This document shows, piece by piece, positions 27,385 to 35,465 of a DNA stretch of 64,000 nt. Position numbers and translations under genes: made by a program. The notes under the pieces were generated by a model. The model made no database searches. It saw nothing but the letters and a program-made list of their open reading frames with translations, and was not told the DNA's origin. Location of the stretch: positions 1,116,001 through 1,180,000 of the forward strand of contig OY776378.1 in NCBI GenBank assembly GCA_963675575.1, read 5' to 3'. This stretch comes from JAGLOK01 sp963675575. GTDB lineage: Bacteria > Bacillota > Clostridia > Christensenellales > UMGS416. Position 1 is the first letter of the stretch, and every line of letters begins with the position of its first letter.

Positions 27385-27717
27385 ATGGAACAGAACAATA
27401 CGAAAATGGCACTATATATACCCAACAATGTCAAAACACGAAGTGAGATATTCGAGGGGTTCGGAAAAGCTGAAATACTACAAACACTAATTGCTACTGT
27501 AATTATATTATCAATAGCTTTTTTAATATTCAGTATTAATCAAAGTGTATCATTTCTTATAGTGTTTATTTTGGTGGGTATTGCAGGAAGTGTTATGTGC
27601 GTGACAAAGGATAAGAACAATCAATCAGTAGTAGATCAATTAAAGAACATGATTCGTTTTGCACGTGAGCAGCAGAAGTATAAATACAAATATCTAAAGG
27701 AATGGGGTGAGTTTTGA
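27385..27717 (+). CDS. PrgI/VirB3-like membrane protein
   Basis: The 110-aa protein has a PrgI-like N-terminus (MALYIPNNVKTRSEIFEGF), two adjacent membrane helices (TLIATVIILSIAFLIFSI and VSFLIVFILVGIAGSVMC) and a basic C-terminal tail (FAREQQKYKYKYLKEWG). PrgI proteins take the VirB3 role next to the VirB4 ATPase. AAGGAG precedes the ATG. The stop overlaps the next start (TGATG), indicating coupling to the VirB4 N-terminal gene. Confidence 0.8.
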   Translation: MEQNNTKMALYIPNNVKTRSEIFEGFGKAEILQTLIATVIILSIAFLIFSINQSVSFLIVFILVGIAGSVMCVTKDKNNQSVVDQLKNMIRFAREQQKYKYKYLKEWGEF

Positions 27718-28364
27718 TGCTGGAAGCAATAGCTAATTTTTTTAGAAGATTATTCAAATGGAACGACAAGAAATTACATCCTAAGAAACAGACTGCGAAT
27801 GATTTTGTAAATATTAAAGATATAAAAGGCAGTCTTTTGTATACGAGAGATAATTATATATTCTCATATATAAGACTGCAACCGATAAGCATTGATTTAT
27901 TGTCACAGAATGAGAAGAAGATATTGATAAATACCCTGACTGCAGAACTATCAAGTGAAACAAAACCTTTTCAATTCTTTGCTATTTCTCAAGTAGTGGA
28001 TATGAGTAAATTAAAGAACTCACTTTATGATGTACTGAATGAAACATCGGATAATATAAGACGAAGGTTAATTAATGAAGAGATAAACCAGATTGCAACC
28101 TTTGCACTATCGGGTGAAATTATCGAAAGACAGTTTTTTGTAATCATTTGGGAGCGTTTAACCGATGATAATGAACTTGTACTTAGGCGCAGAGTTACAG
28201 AACTTGCATATAAGTTTCAGTCATGTGGAGTGAGTGCTGATGTTCTAAATCAGAATCAGATATATCATCTTGTGAAACTGTTTGCACATCCGCAAAGTGG
28301 TCATTTAGATATTACGGATAATGATTTTACTGCGACTATACCTATTATTATTGGAGGAAGATAA
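27717..28364 (+). CDS. VirB4 N-terminal domain as a separate protein
   Basis: The 215-aa soluble protein, with a basic amphipathic start (ANFFRRLFKWNDKKLHPKK), corresponds to the N-terminal domain of TrsE/VirB4 ATPases: KGSLLYTRDNYIFSYIRLQP, LTAELSSETKPFQFF, ALSGEIIERQFFVIIWE. There is no Walker motif. The ATPase part follows as its own gene, starting on the last base of this stop codon. I use ATG 27717 rather than TTG 27714. The division is at a clean domain boundary with an overlapping stop/start, so it looks like a genuine gene split and not a sequencing error. Confidence 0.75.
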   Translation: MLEAIANFFRRLFKWNDKKLHPKKQTANDFVNIKDIKGSLLYTRDNYIFSYIRLQPISIDLLSQNEKKILINTLTAELSSETKPFQFFAISQVVDMSKLKNSLYDVLNETSDNIRRRLINEEINQIATFALSGEIIERQFFVIIWERLTDDNELVLRRRVTELAYKFQSCGVSADVLNQNQIYHLVKLFAHPQSGHLDITDNDFTATIPIIIGGR

Positions 28365-30184
28365 TGAAACGAACTAAACAAAACCAAAATCCTGTTAATC
28401 CGGCACTACTTAATATAGTTACTCCGATGGGACTGGAATTTAAAAGAACTCAACTTAATATAGGTGAATTTACAAGCAAAATATATGGAGTTATAAAATA
28501 TCCACCAACAGTTGATGTGGGATGGCTATCTAAAGTATCAAACACACCGGGTACAATTATCTCACAAACATTCATACCGGCTGATAATACACTACTAGTT
28601 GAAAGCATTTCAAAGAATATCATGCAAAATAGAAGTATTGTGGAGTCGACCCGTGATCCACTGACACAAAAAAGAGCAGAGCGTGGAGTAGAAGATGGTG
28701 AAAGAATACTTACACAGATAGATCAAAATGGAGAAACAGTAGGACACATGACAAACCTTGTAATGCCGATTGATAATGATAGCAAACGATTTGAGAAACT
28801 TTGTAGACGTATTGAGGGATTATATTCTTCTATCAGATGCAAGATAAGACCGTTGCCTAATCTTCAGAAGGAAGCTTTTAAGATGTTATCACCATATCAT
28901 GTACCACAGCAGCAGATCATTGATGTCACACAACGTATAGTACCATTATCCACTTTCATAGGTGGATTTCCTTTTGCTAGCAGTGGATATAATGATGGTG
29001 AAGGAACTTGGTTTGCAATGGATACACATGGAGGGATGATTGTACTTGATTTATGGAAACGTGGAGGAGATAGAACAAACTCTAATATTGTTATACTAGG
29101 TCATTCAGGACAAGGTAAGTCCACTACAATCAAGAATATCATACTTTCAGAGTACATGATGGGTACAAAGATAATTGTCGCAGATCCCGAAAGGGAGTAT
29201 AAAGACCTTTGTCATAATCTGAACGGTGATTGGATAAACTGTGGTGGTGGCACCGGTGGAAGGATTAACCCACTGCAAGTAAAAACTGCACCGACAGATG
29301 ACGATGATGAGCAAGTTAAGCTATATACAGATGATGGTAATGGTATGGGTGATTTAGCACTGCACATGAAGACATTGGATATATTCTTCAATCTATATCT
29401 ACCAACACTTACCGACATTCAGAAAGCATTGCTTAAGGATTGTCTGATTGAGCTCTATACTAGCTTCAATATCATTTGGGATACTGATGTATCAAAACTC
29501 ACAAGTGAAGATTTTCCGACTTTCTCCCATCTGTTTGACCTCATAAATAAGAAAGCAAAGATGAATAAGAATACTTTGGAATATGAAATTCTATCTGCAT
29601 TACTTCGTGATATTGCAATTGGCAGTGATTCGTTCCTTTGGAATGGTACAACTACACTTAAAGCAAATTCGAAGATTATCTGTCTTGACACACACGACTT
29701 GCAAAATACTGAAGATAAGATAAAGAGAACACAATATTTTAATATTCTAGGCTGGGCATGGGAGCAGATGAGCCGGGATAGAACAGAAAAGGTTTTACTT
29801 ATTGCTGATGAAGCATACCTCATGATTGACCCAAATGTACCGCAATCACTTGTCTTTTTAAGAAATGTTGCTAAGCGTGCCAGGAAGTATGAATCTGGAA
29901 TTGCAATCATATCCCACAGCCTTGTTGATTTCCTTGATCCATCGGTTCGAATGTATGGTCAGCCACTCTTAGATATGCCGTCATATAAGATAATCATGGG
30001 CTGTGATGGAAGGGATTTGGAGGATATAATTGCATTGTATCACTTAACCGACAGTGAACAGGAGCTCGTATATTCAAAAAGACGTGGGCATGCACTGTGT
30101 ATGATTGGTTCAAAACGACTTCATATTTGGTTTCTTGTGCCGGAATATAAGATGGCACTGATTGGCAGGGGTGGCGGTAGATAA
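28364..30184 (+). CDS. VirB4-type conjugation ATPase
   Basis: The 606-aa protein powers type IV secretion. It starts with the central VirB4 domain (YPPTVDVGWLSKVSNTPGT) and contains Walker A GHSGQGKSTT (about 246-255), a GGGTGGRINPL loop, Walker B VLLIADEAYLMI (about 477-488) and an arginine-finger region RNVAKRARKYESGIAIISHS. The true N-terminal domain is in the preceding gene. Start overlaps that stop (TAATG). The two products presumably assemble into one functional VirB4 unit at the inner membrane. Confidence 0.9.
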   Translation: MKRTKQNQNPVNPALLNIVTPMGLEFKRTQLNIGEFTSKIYGVIKYPPTVDVGWLSKVSNTPGTIISQTFIPADNTLLVESISKNIMQNRSIVESTRDPLTQKRAERGVEDGERILTQIDQNGETVGHMTNLVMPIDNDSKRFEKLCRRIEGLYSSIRCKIRPLPNLQKEAFKMLSPYHVPQQQIIDVTQRIVPLSTFIGGFPFASSGYNDGEGTWFAMDTHGGMIVLDLWKRGGDRTNSNIVILGHSGQGKSTTIKNIILSEYMMGTKIIVADPEREYKDLCHNLNGDWINCGGGTGGRINPLQVKTAPTDDDDEQVKLYTDDGNGMGDLALHMKTLDIFFNLYLPTLTDIQKALLKDCLIELYTSFNIIWDTDVSKLTSEDFPTFSHLFDLINKKAKMNKNTLEYEILSALLRDIAIGSDSFLWNGTTTLKANSKIICLDTHDLQNTEDKIKRTQYFNILGWAWEQMSRDRTEKVLLIADEAYLMIDPNVPQSLVFLRNVAKRARKYESGIAIISHSLVDFLDPSVRMYGQPLLDMPSYKIIMGCDGRDLEDIIALYHLTDSEQELVYSKRRGHALCMIGSKRLHIWFLVPEYKMALIGRGGGR

Positions 30185-30259
30185 AAAAATGTGCTCAAAT
30201 TTGCAATGCATATTTTAAGCTTATATGATAAATATATCAAGATGATTGGAGCATATAAA

Positions 30260-30454
30260 ATGAATAAGTGGCTATTTAGATTCTATATACTAATAATATT
30301 TATCGGATTCATGATGATTACAGACTGGTTAACTTTTGCACCTATTATGATACCAATGGGAGCAGCTCTTATTGCATTAAGCGTATTTTGCATCATGTGG
30401 GAAGGAACACCAAAAGGACGGATTAAGGGTATTAAATATAATATGAAAAAGTAA
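30260..30454 (+). CDS. Small membrane protein, 64 aa
   Basis: Two hydrophobic helices (FYILIIFIGFMMITDW and IMIPMGAALIALSVFCIMW) and a basic tail. The ATG at 30260 has TTGGAG eight bases upstream; a longer frame from GTG 30191 has no such site. It sits between virB4 and the NlpC/P60 gene and probably belongs to the transfer complex; no family is recognised. Confidence 0.6.
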   Translation: MNKWLFRFYILIIFIGFMMITDWLTFAPIMIPMGAALIALSVFCIMWEGTPKGRIKGIKYNMKK

Positions 30455-30511
30455 TTACTTAATAGTATCTGCTTTAATGAGGATAAGTTCAATATGGACA
30501 GTAAAGGCATG

Positions 30512-30547
30512 AAGCCCATTCCGCTAATATAAAGGAAGGGCTTTTGT
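30512..30547 (+). terminator. Leader hairpin before the NlpC/P60 gene
   Basis: AAGCCC-A-TTCC pairs with GGAAGGGCTT (10 bp with one bulge), followed by TTTGTTAT. It can end transcription after the small membrane gene or attenuate entry into the hydrolase operon. Confidence 0.55.
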
Positions 30548-30568
30548 TATATAAAAGAGAGGTATAAC

Positions 30569-31885
30569 ATGGCAATAGATCCAGCCACAGCAAAAGCAAT
30601 AATAGCAGTCGCTAAAAAGATTCTGACCGATAAAAAAACTAGACAACGAATACTAATTATTCTATCACTTCCATTAATCTTAATCTTGGTTTTAATATCT
30701 TCGCCATTTGCAATATTGTTTGGCACAACAGCTGAAACGGTAGACGATGCAGGAAAACCGGTGATTGAAATTATGTATGACCTGCATAATGAATTAGTTG
30801 AGAAGATTGAGACTGAAAAAGATGTGGGAAGCGATATAAACGAAGTGCAAGCAATCTATATGGGTAGTGAGGGCGAAGCAATTGACAATTCAGGACATGT
30901 GCTAGCTCTCTTTTCAATTGATAATAATATGATAGAGGCTCAAGATGCGCAGCAAGTTGCAAGCCTTACCGAAACACAGGTTGAAAAATTGCATGATTTG
31001 TATTGGAATATGAATGAGATATTTACCGAGATAAAAGTCATAGAATGGGATGATGAAGAATATCCACTTCCGATTCCAACACCGACAATGGTGCCAATAC
31101 CTACGAATTCTCCGAAATATACTCCTAACCCGTCAAGCACTATTCAAGCTACTCCTACAATGACGCCTACTCCGGAGCCATACAGAATTAAGTATATATA
31201 TGTTACATGCCTTTCATATGAAGATGTACTCTTTGAGTATAATTTTAACATGAATCAAATATTGGTACTTGAAGAAATGATGAGCGGTGCATATGCTGCC
31301 CTGTTTTCAAATATAGGAGGAAATGTTGCAACACTTTCTGTGGAAGAGATTGCAGAGATATTATCAGACATTCCATCAGGTATAAATATTGAAGCGGTAA
31401 ATATACCGACATCAGCAAAATCGCTCATAGGTAAAGTGGGGTATTTCTGGGGAGGTAAGTACAATTATTTTGGTATAAATCCTGAGTGGGGAAAAGAAAG
31501 ACTTGTCACAAGTCCAGGAAGTTCAACAACAGGCACATACAGACCATATGGACTTGATTGTAGTGGATATGTATCTTGGGTATTCATAAACGCTGGATTT
31601 CCAAAGGATGTGATATCAAACTATTTTGGTAGTGGGACACATACTCAATGGGATTATTCAATCCCAACGATAACAGCGAAGATAGGCGACCTAGCTTTCC
31701 GAACAGTTCCTGGTTCTGGAATTAATCATGTTGGAATTGTTATAGGATTTGATAATGAGGGCAAACCACTTGTTGCGCATTGTTCATCAAGCAGTAATGG
31801 CGTAGTTATTACTCCCGTGTCTTCAACATTCAAATATCTACGAAGGCCGGTTATATTACTAACAGAAAGTGAGGGCATTCCATGA
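30569..31885 (+). CDS. Membrane-anchored NlpC/P60 cell-wall hydrolase of the transfer system
   Basis: The 438-aa protein has one membrane helix (ILIILSLPLILILVLISSPFA, about 30-50), a helical extracellular part, a Pro/Thr-rich spacer (about 170-205), a second helical region, and a C-terminal NlpC/P60 peptidase (about 285-435). The catalytic Cys lies in LDCSGYVSW (about 331), the His in NHVGIVIGF (about 387), with a third polar residue near HCSSSSN. Such proteins take the VirB1 role by opening peptidoglycan for the mating channel. RBS GAGAGG precedes the ATG. The stop overlaps the next gene by four bases. Confidence 0.88.
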   Translation: MAIDPATAKAIIAVAKKILTDKKTRQRILIILSLPLILILVLISSPFAILFGTTAETVDDAGKPVIEIMYDLHNELVEKIETEKDVGSDINEVQAIYMGSEGEAIDNSGHVLALFSIDNNMIEAQDAQQVASLTETQVEKLHDLYWNMNEIFTEIKVIEWDDEEYPLPIPTPTMVPIPTNSPKYTPNPSSTIQATPTMTPTPEPYRIKYIYVTCLSYEDVLFEYNFNMNQILVLEEMMSGAYAALFSNIGGNVATLSVEEIAEILSDIPSGINIEAVNIPTSAKSLIGKVGYFWGGKYNYFGINPEWGKERLVTSPGSSTTGTYRPYGLDCSGYVSWVFINAGFPKDVISNYFGSGTHTQWDYSIPTITAKIGDLAFRTVPGSGINHVGIVIGFDNEGKPLVAHCSSSSNGVVITPVSSTFKYLRRPVILLTESEGIP

Positions 31886-32082
31886 ACAAGCAAAAAAACA
31901 TGATAGAGATACTAATTTATCTCGTAATAATTGTAGTAGGAATAGTGTTTCTGGCAAAAGGATATCATAAGAAAGACTTTGATATATTCCCAAATAAAAG
32001 TACACTACCTGAAACCACAAATGAAGCGCATATACCGGACGAAGATATTACTTATGATTATAGCTTTGTGGAGGATGAATAA
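31882..32082 (+). CDS. Small single-pass membrane protein, 66 aa
   Basis: One membrane helix (MIEILIYLVIIVVGIVFLA) and an acidic extracellular tail ending SFVEDE. It overlaps the hydrolase stop and the next start, so all three are translationally coupled. Function unknown; probably a transfer-complex accessory. Confidence 0.65.
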   Translation: MNKQKNMIEILIYLVIIVVGIVFLAKGYHKKDFDIFPNKSTLPETTNEAHIPDEDITYDYSFVEDE

Positions 32083-33170
32083 TGCTCCTATTATATATGA
32101 GTTCAAATCTAAATATGGGATTGTTTGATAAATCATGTGCCGACAACTCAATAGTTATTAAGCAATTAAACGGAGAGTTTAGCCTTAACCAATCTGTCAT
32201 ACAAGATATGAGTAACATGAATTGCTATCAGTATTTTGCAGTCGATCTATCAAGCCTTAAAGATACTGATGATGAAATCATAAATACAATAGTGGGCATC
32301 AAAAGCATGTATGATATAAGGATAATAATTTTAGCTATTGGTTATGAAAACAACAATCCTATACTTGGCAGACTATTCGCTGAAGGAATATATAACATAG
32401 TAACAGCTGTCAAAACAGTAATTCAGCAAAGTGAGATCATAAATTGTATTACAAGTGATGGTATGCAATATAAAGATGCAATAAAGTATCGCCTGCAAAG
32501 CACGGGAACATCCAAGTCATCTAAAATTATCATACAAAAGCAATCTATAAAACAAACCATCAGTATTGGTGTTTGCGGTGCACTGCACCGTATCGGTACG
32601 ACAACACAAGCACTGCATATTGCGAAATTCTTTAATCAAAATGATTATCGTGCCTGTTATATCGAAGATAATGGTCACGGACATATGGAAACCTTAAATG
32701 ACTTCTATAACATACAAATAAATGATAATAATTCAATCACATACACGGAGCTTGATATTTTTCCTGAATTTGATATGCCAAACATACTAAAAGGCGGATA
32801 TGACTTTCTAGTATATGATAACGGTTTATTTGAAGAGCTAGACAAACAGCAGTTTCTAACCAAGGATATAAAGATTGTATGTGTCGGCTCAAATTCCTGG
32901 GAAGCATCATGTATTATGCCAATATTTAAAAGCATACAAGACTATGAAGATATCTCTTTCGTATTTAGCTTCACACCGGAGGACATGAAAAAAGAAGTAA
33001 GGAATCTGATGGATAAGTATAACGATAAAAGTTATTTTGCTGAATATGCACCCAACCTGATTGATGGATTTACTAATCGAATGATATATAGGCAGATATT
33101 TAAAGATTATATCCATGAAAAAGATGAAAGCATACAGAGAAGCGGTTTTCTAAGGAGACTGAAGAGATGA
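32082..33170 (+). CDS. TadZ/CpaE-like atypical MinD/ParA family protein
   Basis: The 362-aa protein looks like a pseudo-receiver N-terminal domain (about 1-125, with YDIRIIILAIGYEN) followed by a ParA/MinD-type domain beginning ISIGVCGALHRIGTTTQALHIAKFF. The P-loop is degenerate: the usual KGGxGKT has no Lys before the Thr pair. Later strands (YDFLVYDNGLFEEL, KIVCVGSNSWEAS) fit the fold. TadZ/CpaE proteins position pilus or secretion machines at the cell envelope. Here it is coupled to transfer genes on both sides, so I infer a role in localising the mating channel. Assignment is by pattern and not certain. Confidence 0.6.
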   Translation: MLLLYMSSNLNMGLFDKSCADNSIVIKQLNGEFSLNQSVIQDMSNMNCYQYFAVDLSSLKDTDDEIINTIVGIKSMYDIRIIILAIGYENNNPILGRLFAEGIYNIVTAVKTVIQQSEIINCITSDGMQYKDAIKYRLQSTGTSKSSKIIIQKQSIKQTISIGVCGALHRIGTTTQALHIAKFFNQNDYRACYIEDNGHGHMETLNDFYNIQINDNNSITYTELDIFPEFDMPNILKGGYDFLVYDNGLFEELDKQQFLTKDIKIVCVGSNSWEASCIMPIFKSIQDYEDISFVFSFTPEDMKKEVRNLMDKYNDKSYFAEYAPNLIDGFTNRMIYRQIFKDYIHEKDESIQRSGFLRRLKR

Positions 33171-33445
33171 GGAAGAAACAAGAAACCATTAAGAATGGAT
33201 TTTATAAGAAATATGTAAAAGACATCCAAGAGAAAAAGCCATTACCGGAACAAAATGAAAAAGTAATTGTAATAAATCAAAACCAGAAAGAAAACTTGCT
33301 AGCTACAATATTTCGTGGAATAGGAAGTGTCTTCCGAGGGATTGTGTATGTATTACTGTTTGCATTATCAAGTGTAGGACTGACTGCGATTATTAATGAA
33401 CAAACACGAAAAATATTACTTGAATTAATAAACTTCAACAAATAA
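33167..33445 (+). CDS. Small membrane protein with basic N-terminus, 92 aa
   Basis: A charged cytoplasmic stretch of about 55 residues, then one amphipathic-to-hydrophobic helix (VFRGIVYVLLFALSSVGLTAII). Start overlaps the TadZ-like stop by four bases. It may tether that protein to the membrane; this is inference from context only. Confidence 0.65.
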   Translation: MRKKQETIKNGFYKKYVKDIQEKKPLPEQNEKVIVINQNQKENLLATIFRGIGSVFRGIVYVLLFALSSVGLTAIINEQTRKILLELINFNK

Positions 33446-33462
33446 ATACGGGGAGAACTAAA

Positions 33463-34551
33463 ATGCGAAAAATCATGCTACTTCTAGTAGCCTTTATTTT
33501 TATACTCACAACCACAGCACATGCTGAAGAAACTAACGACCAATCACAAACTATAATTAAAGAATATGAGTTCACAACAACAAGTATAAACTTTAATTAT
33601 GATGCGCCGTTAGAAATAATTGAGGATGGAATTATCTATACAAGAAAAAACATAGATTATGAAATCATAAAAAATGAAACAATCTATTCTATAGAAACTA
33701 AAATTTTTATTAACGAAATTATAATAGAAAGTCTAACAGAACAAGATGATACTCTTTTTGAATGTGCCATGGAAATCAATGAAGATGGATATATAGGTGA
33801 AATAAGCTTAAAAGAAATAATCTATACAGAACGAAAAGTGACAGGCAGGACTGCAAGCCATAAAGTTGAGTATGATTATGGTTTGCAAGTATCAAAGCCC
33901 GAATCGTTATCAACAATTGATGTACTATATTATGATGAAGAAACGAATGTTAATGTTTTGGTGACTCTGCCATTTAATAAGCTTAAAGAAACAACAAAAC
34001 CATATTGGGAGAATAACATTCATGTTCAACAAACTTACCGTTCAATATATGAAGATGAGTATTTATTGATAGATGGCACAAGACTTTCATTTTCGTCTGA
34101 TAAACCACAATTTGAAGGCATGGAAAATGAAATACTAAATAATATGAGGTTAAGTCCTGAAAAAAATATGATAACGGATAGTTCATGGATAGGTGATGCT
34201 TCAATTGAAGATGATATAACAAGCAGACTGGCAAGTTTTATAGTAAATAGATATGTTACAGGATACAAAGCTATCTATTCAGGGAGTTTTGATATTCCAA
34301 ATATGCTTGTATATGATGCTACAGCTATATATGAATCTGAACTTTCAAAGCAAGAACCGAATGGTACTGAATATACAGTAAAAGCAATTGTCACTTATGA
34401 GGAAGTAAATGAAGTCATACCCAAAGGTAATATTCCGGTAATCGCAGGTACGAGCACGGGTGTATTAGGACTTTGTGGTTTAGTATTTTTTATTATTAAA
34501 CGCAGAAAAAAGAAAAATAATAAAAAAACGAGCTCAAATTTGATATCGTAA
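33463..34551 (+). CDS. Secreted, C-terminally anchored protein of unknown function
   Basis: The 362-aa product has a signal peptide (IMLLLVAFIFILTTTAHAEE, about 3-22), a beta-rich extracellular body, and a C-terminal anchor helix (TGVLGLCGLVFFIIKRRKKK) followed by a Lys/Asn tail. There is no LPxTG-like motif before the helix, so it is a membrane-spanning anchor rather than a sortase substrate. GGGGAG precedes the ATG. It sits among envelope proteins of the ICE and may take part in cell contact. Family not recognised. Confidence 0.75.
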   Translation: MRKIMLLLVAFIFILTTTAHAEETNDQSQTIIKEYEFTTTSINFNYDAPLEIIEDGIIYTRKNIDYEIIKNETIYSIETKIFINEIIIESLTEQDDTLFECAMEINEDGYIGEISLKEIIYTERKVTGRTASHKVEYDYGLQVSKPESLSTIDVLYYDEETNVNVLVTLPFNKLKETTKPYWENNIHVQQTYRSIYEDEYLLIDGTRLSFSSDKPQFEGMENEILNNMRLSPEKNMITDSSWIGDASIEDDITSRLASFIVNRYVTGYKAIYSGSFDIPNMLVYDATAIYESELSKQEPNGTEYTVKAIVTYEEVNEVIPKGNIPVIAGTSTGVLGLCGLVFFIIKRRKKKNNKKTSSNLIS

Positions 34552-34596
34552 TTTCTTTTGACTAGAATTAAAATATAATACTTTGGAGGTAGTATA

Positions 34597-35385
34597 ATGA
34601 AGAAATTATCATATATCATACTGGTAATCATATTAATGTGCACAGGTTGCAGCAAGCCAGTTCTTGTACAGGCGCAACAGAATACAAAAAACATGCTAGA
34701 AGAAACAGCTATTCCGATGATAGAGCAAATAGCAGATGGTAGCAAAACATTTGCGTCAACAGCTAGCACTGTTGAAACAGAAGCACCTGTAACTTTAGCA
34801 ACATCTACACAAACAGAAAAACCAACTCCGACTTTTACGGTCATAACAATGAATACGCTGGAATCTACCATAGAACCTACATCGAAACCAACTGCAACTT
34901 CTAGATCAACACAAGCCCCAATACCCAAAGCGACAGCAGTTCCAACACCTGTCACTACTGCAGAGCCTACAGAAAAACCAACTCCCGAACCTACCCCTGA
35001 TATTACACCAAAACCTATTGCAGGTGAAGGGTATATGGATGAAATGACATCGGCTAGTTCAAGTTATATAAATAGTGTATTGTCTGCTATTAATTCTAAA
35101 AGAAAAGCAAATGGTTTAAATGATGCATCCTTAGATAGCAGTCTTTCGGTATCTTGCAGTTGCCATGCACAGAACATGGCGAACTCAGGAAATGCATATC
35201 ATTCAAGTAATGTAGTTGGTTGTGAAGGTGTGAGTAAAAATCATTATTCAATGCCGTCTGGAACATTGGGTGCCGCTATGGTTGCGCATGTAGGTCAACT
35301 CGCAACAGCAGATACAAATAAAATCGGAATAGGAATAGTATACTATGGGGATTATATGTATGTTTGCATTCGTGGTGTTGGTTAA
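34597..35385 (+). CDS. CAP/SCP-domain lipoprotein
   Basis: The 262-aa protein begins with a lipoprotein signal (SYIILVIILMCTGCSK, lipobox Cys near 19), has a long Pro/Thr/Glu-rich spacer (about 70-145) and ends in a CAP (SCP/PR1-like) domain of about 110 residues: YINSVLSAINSKRKANGL, SCHAQNMANSGNAYHSS, GIGIVYYGDYMYVCIRGVG. It would be displayed through the wall on the outer face of the membrane. CAP domain roles in bacteria vary and none can be assigned here. TTTGGAGG precedes the ATG. The next gene's leader hairpin follows. Confidence 0.82.
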   Translation: MKKLSYIILVIILMCTGCSKPVLVQAQQNTKNMLEETAIPMIEQIADGSKTFASTASTVETEAPVTLATSTQTEKPTPTFTVITMNTLESTIEPTSKPTATSRSTQAPIPKATAVPTPVTTAEPTEKPTPEPTPDITPKPIAGEGYMDEMTSASSSYINSVLSAINSKRKANGLNDASLDSSLSVSCSCHAQNMANSGNAYHSSNVVGCEGVSKNHYSMPSGTLGAAMVAHVGQLATADTNKIGIGIVYYGDYMYVCIRGVG

Positions 35386-35419
35386 ACTATAAAAAACCAA
35401 ATAAAATATTAAAAATAAT

Positions 35420-35444
35420 GACTCGAGAAATCGGGTCTTTTTTT
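35420..35444 (+). terminator. Leader hairpin before the adhesin gene
   Basis: GACTCGA-GAAA-TCGGGTC (7 bp, one U-G pair, GNRA-type loop) is followed by seven T. It separates the CAP lipoprotein from the adhesin gene and can act as terminator or attenuator. Confidence 0.65.
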
Positions 35445-35465
35445 ACGTCAAGAAAGGAAACGAAA

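Noticed and set aside
35364..35465. Longer N-terminus for the adhesin
   Set aside because: It overlaps the CAP gene end and the leader terminator and would put 34 residues before a clear signal peptide.
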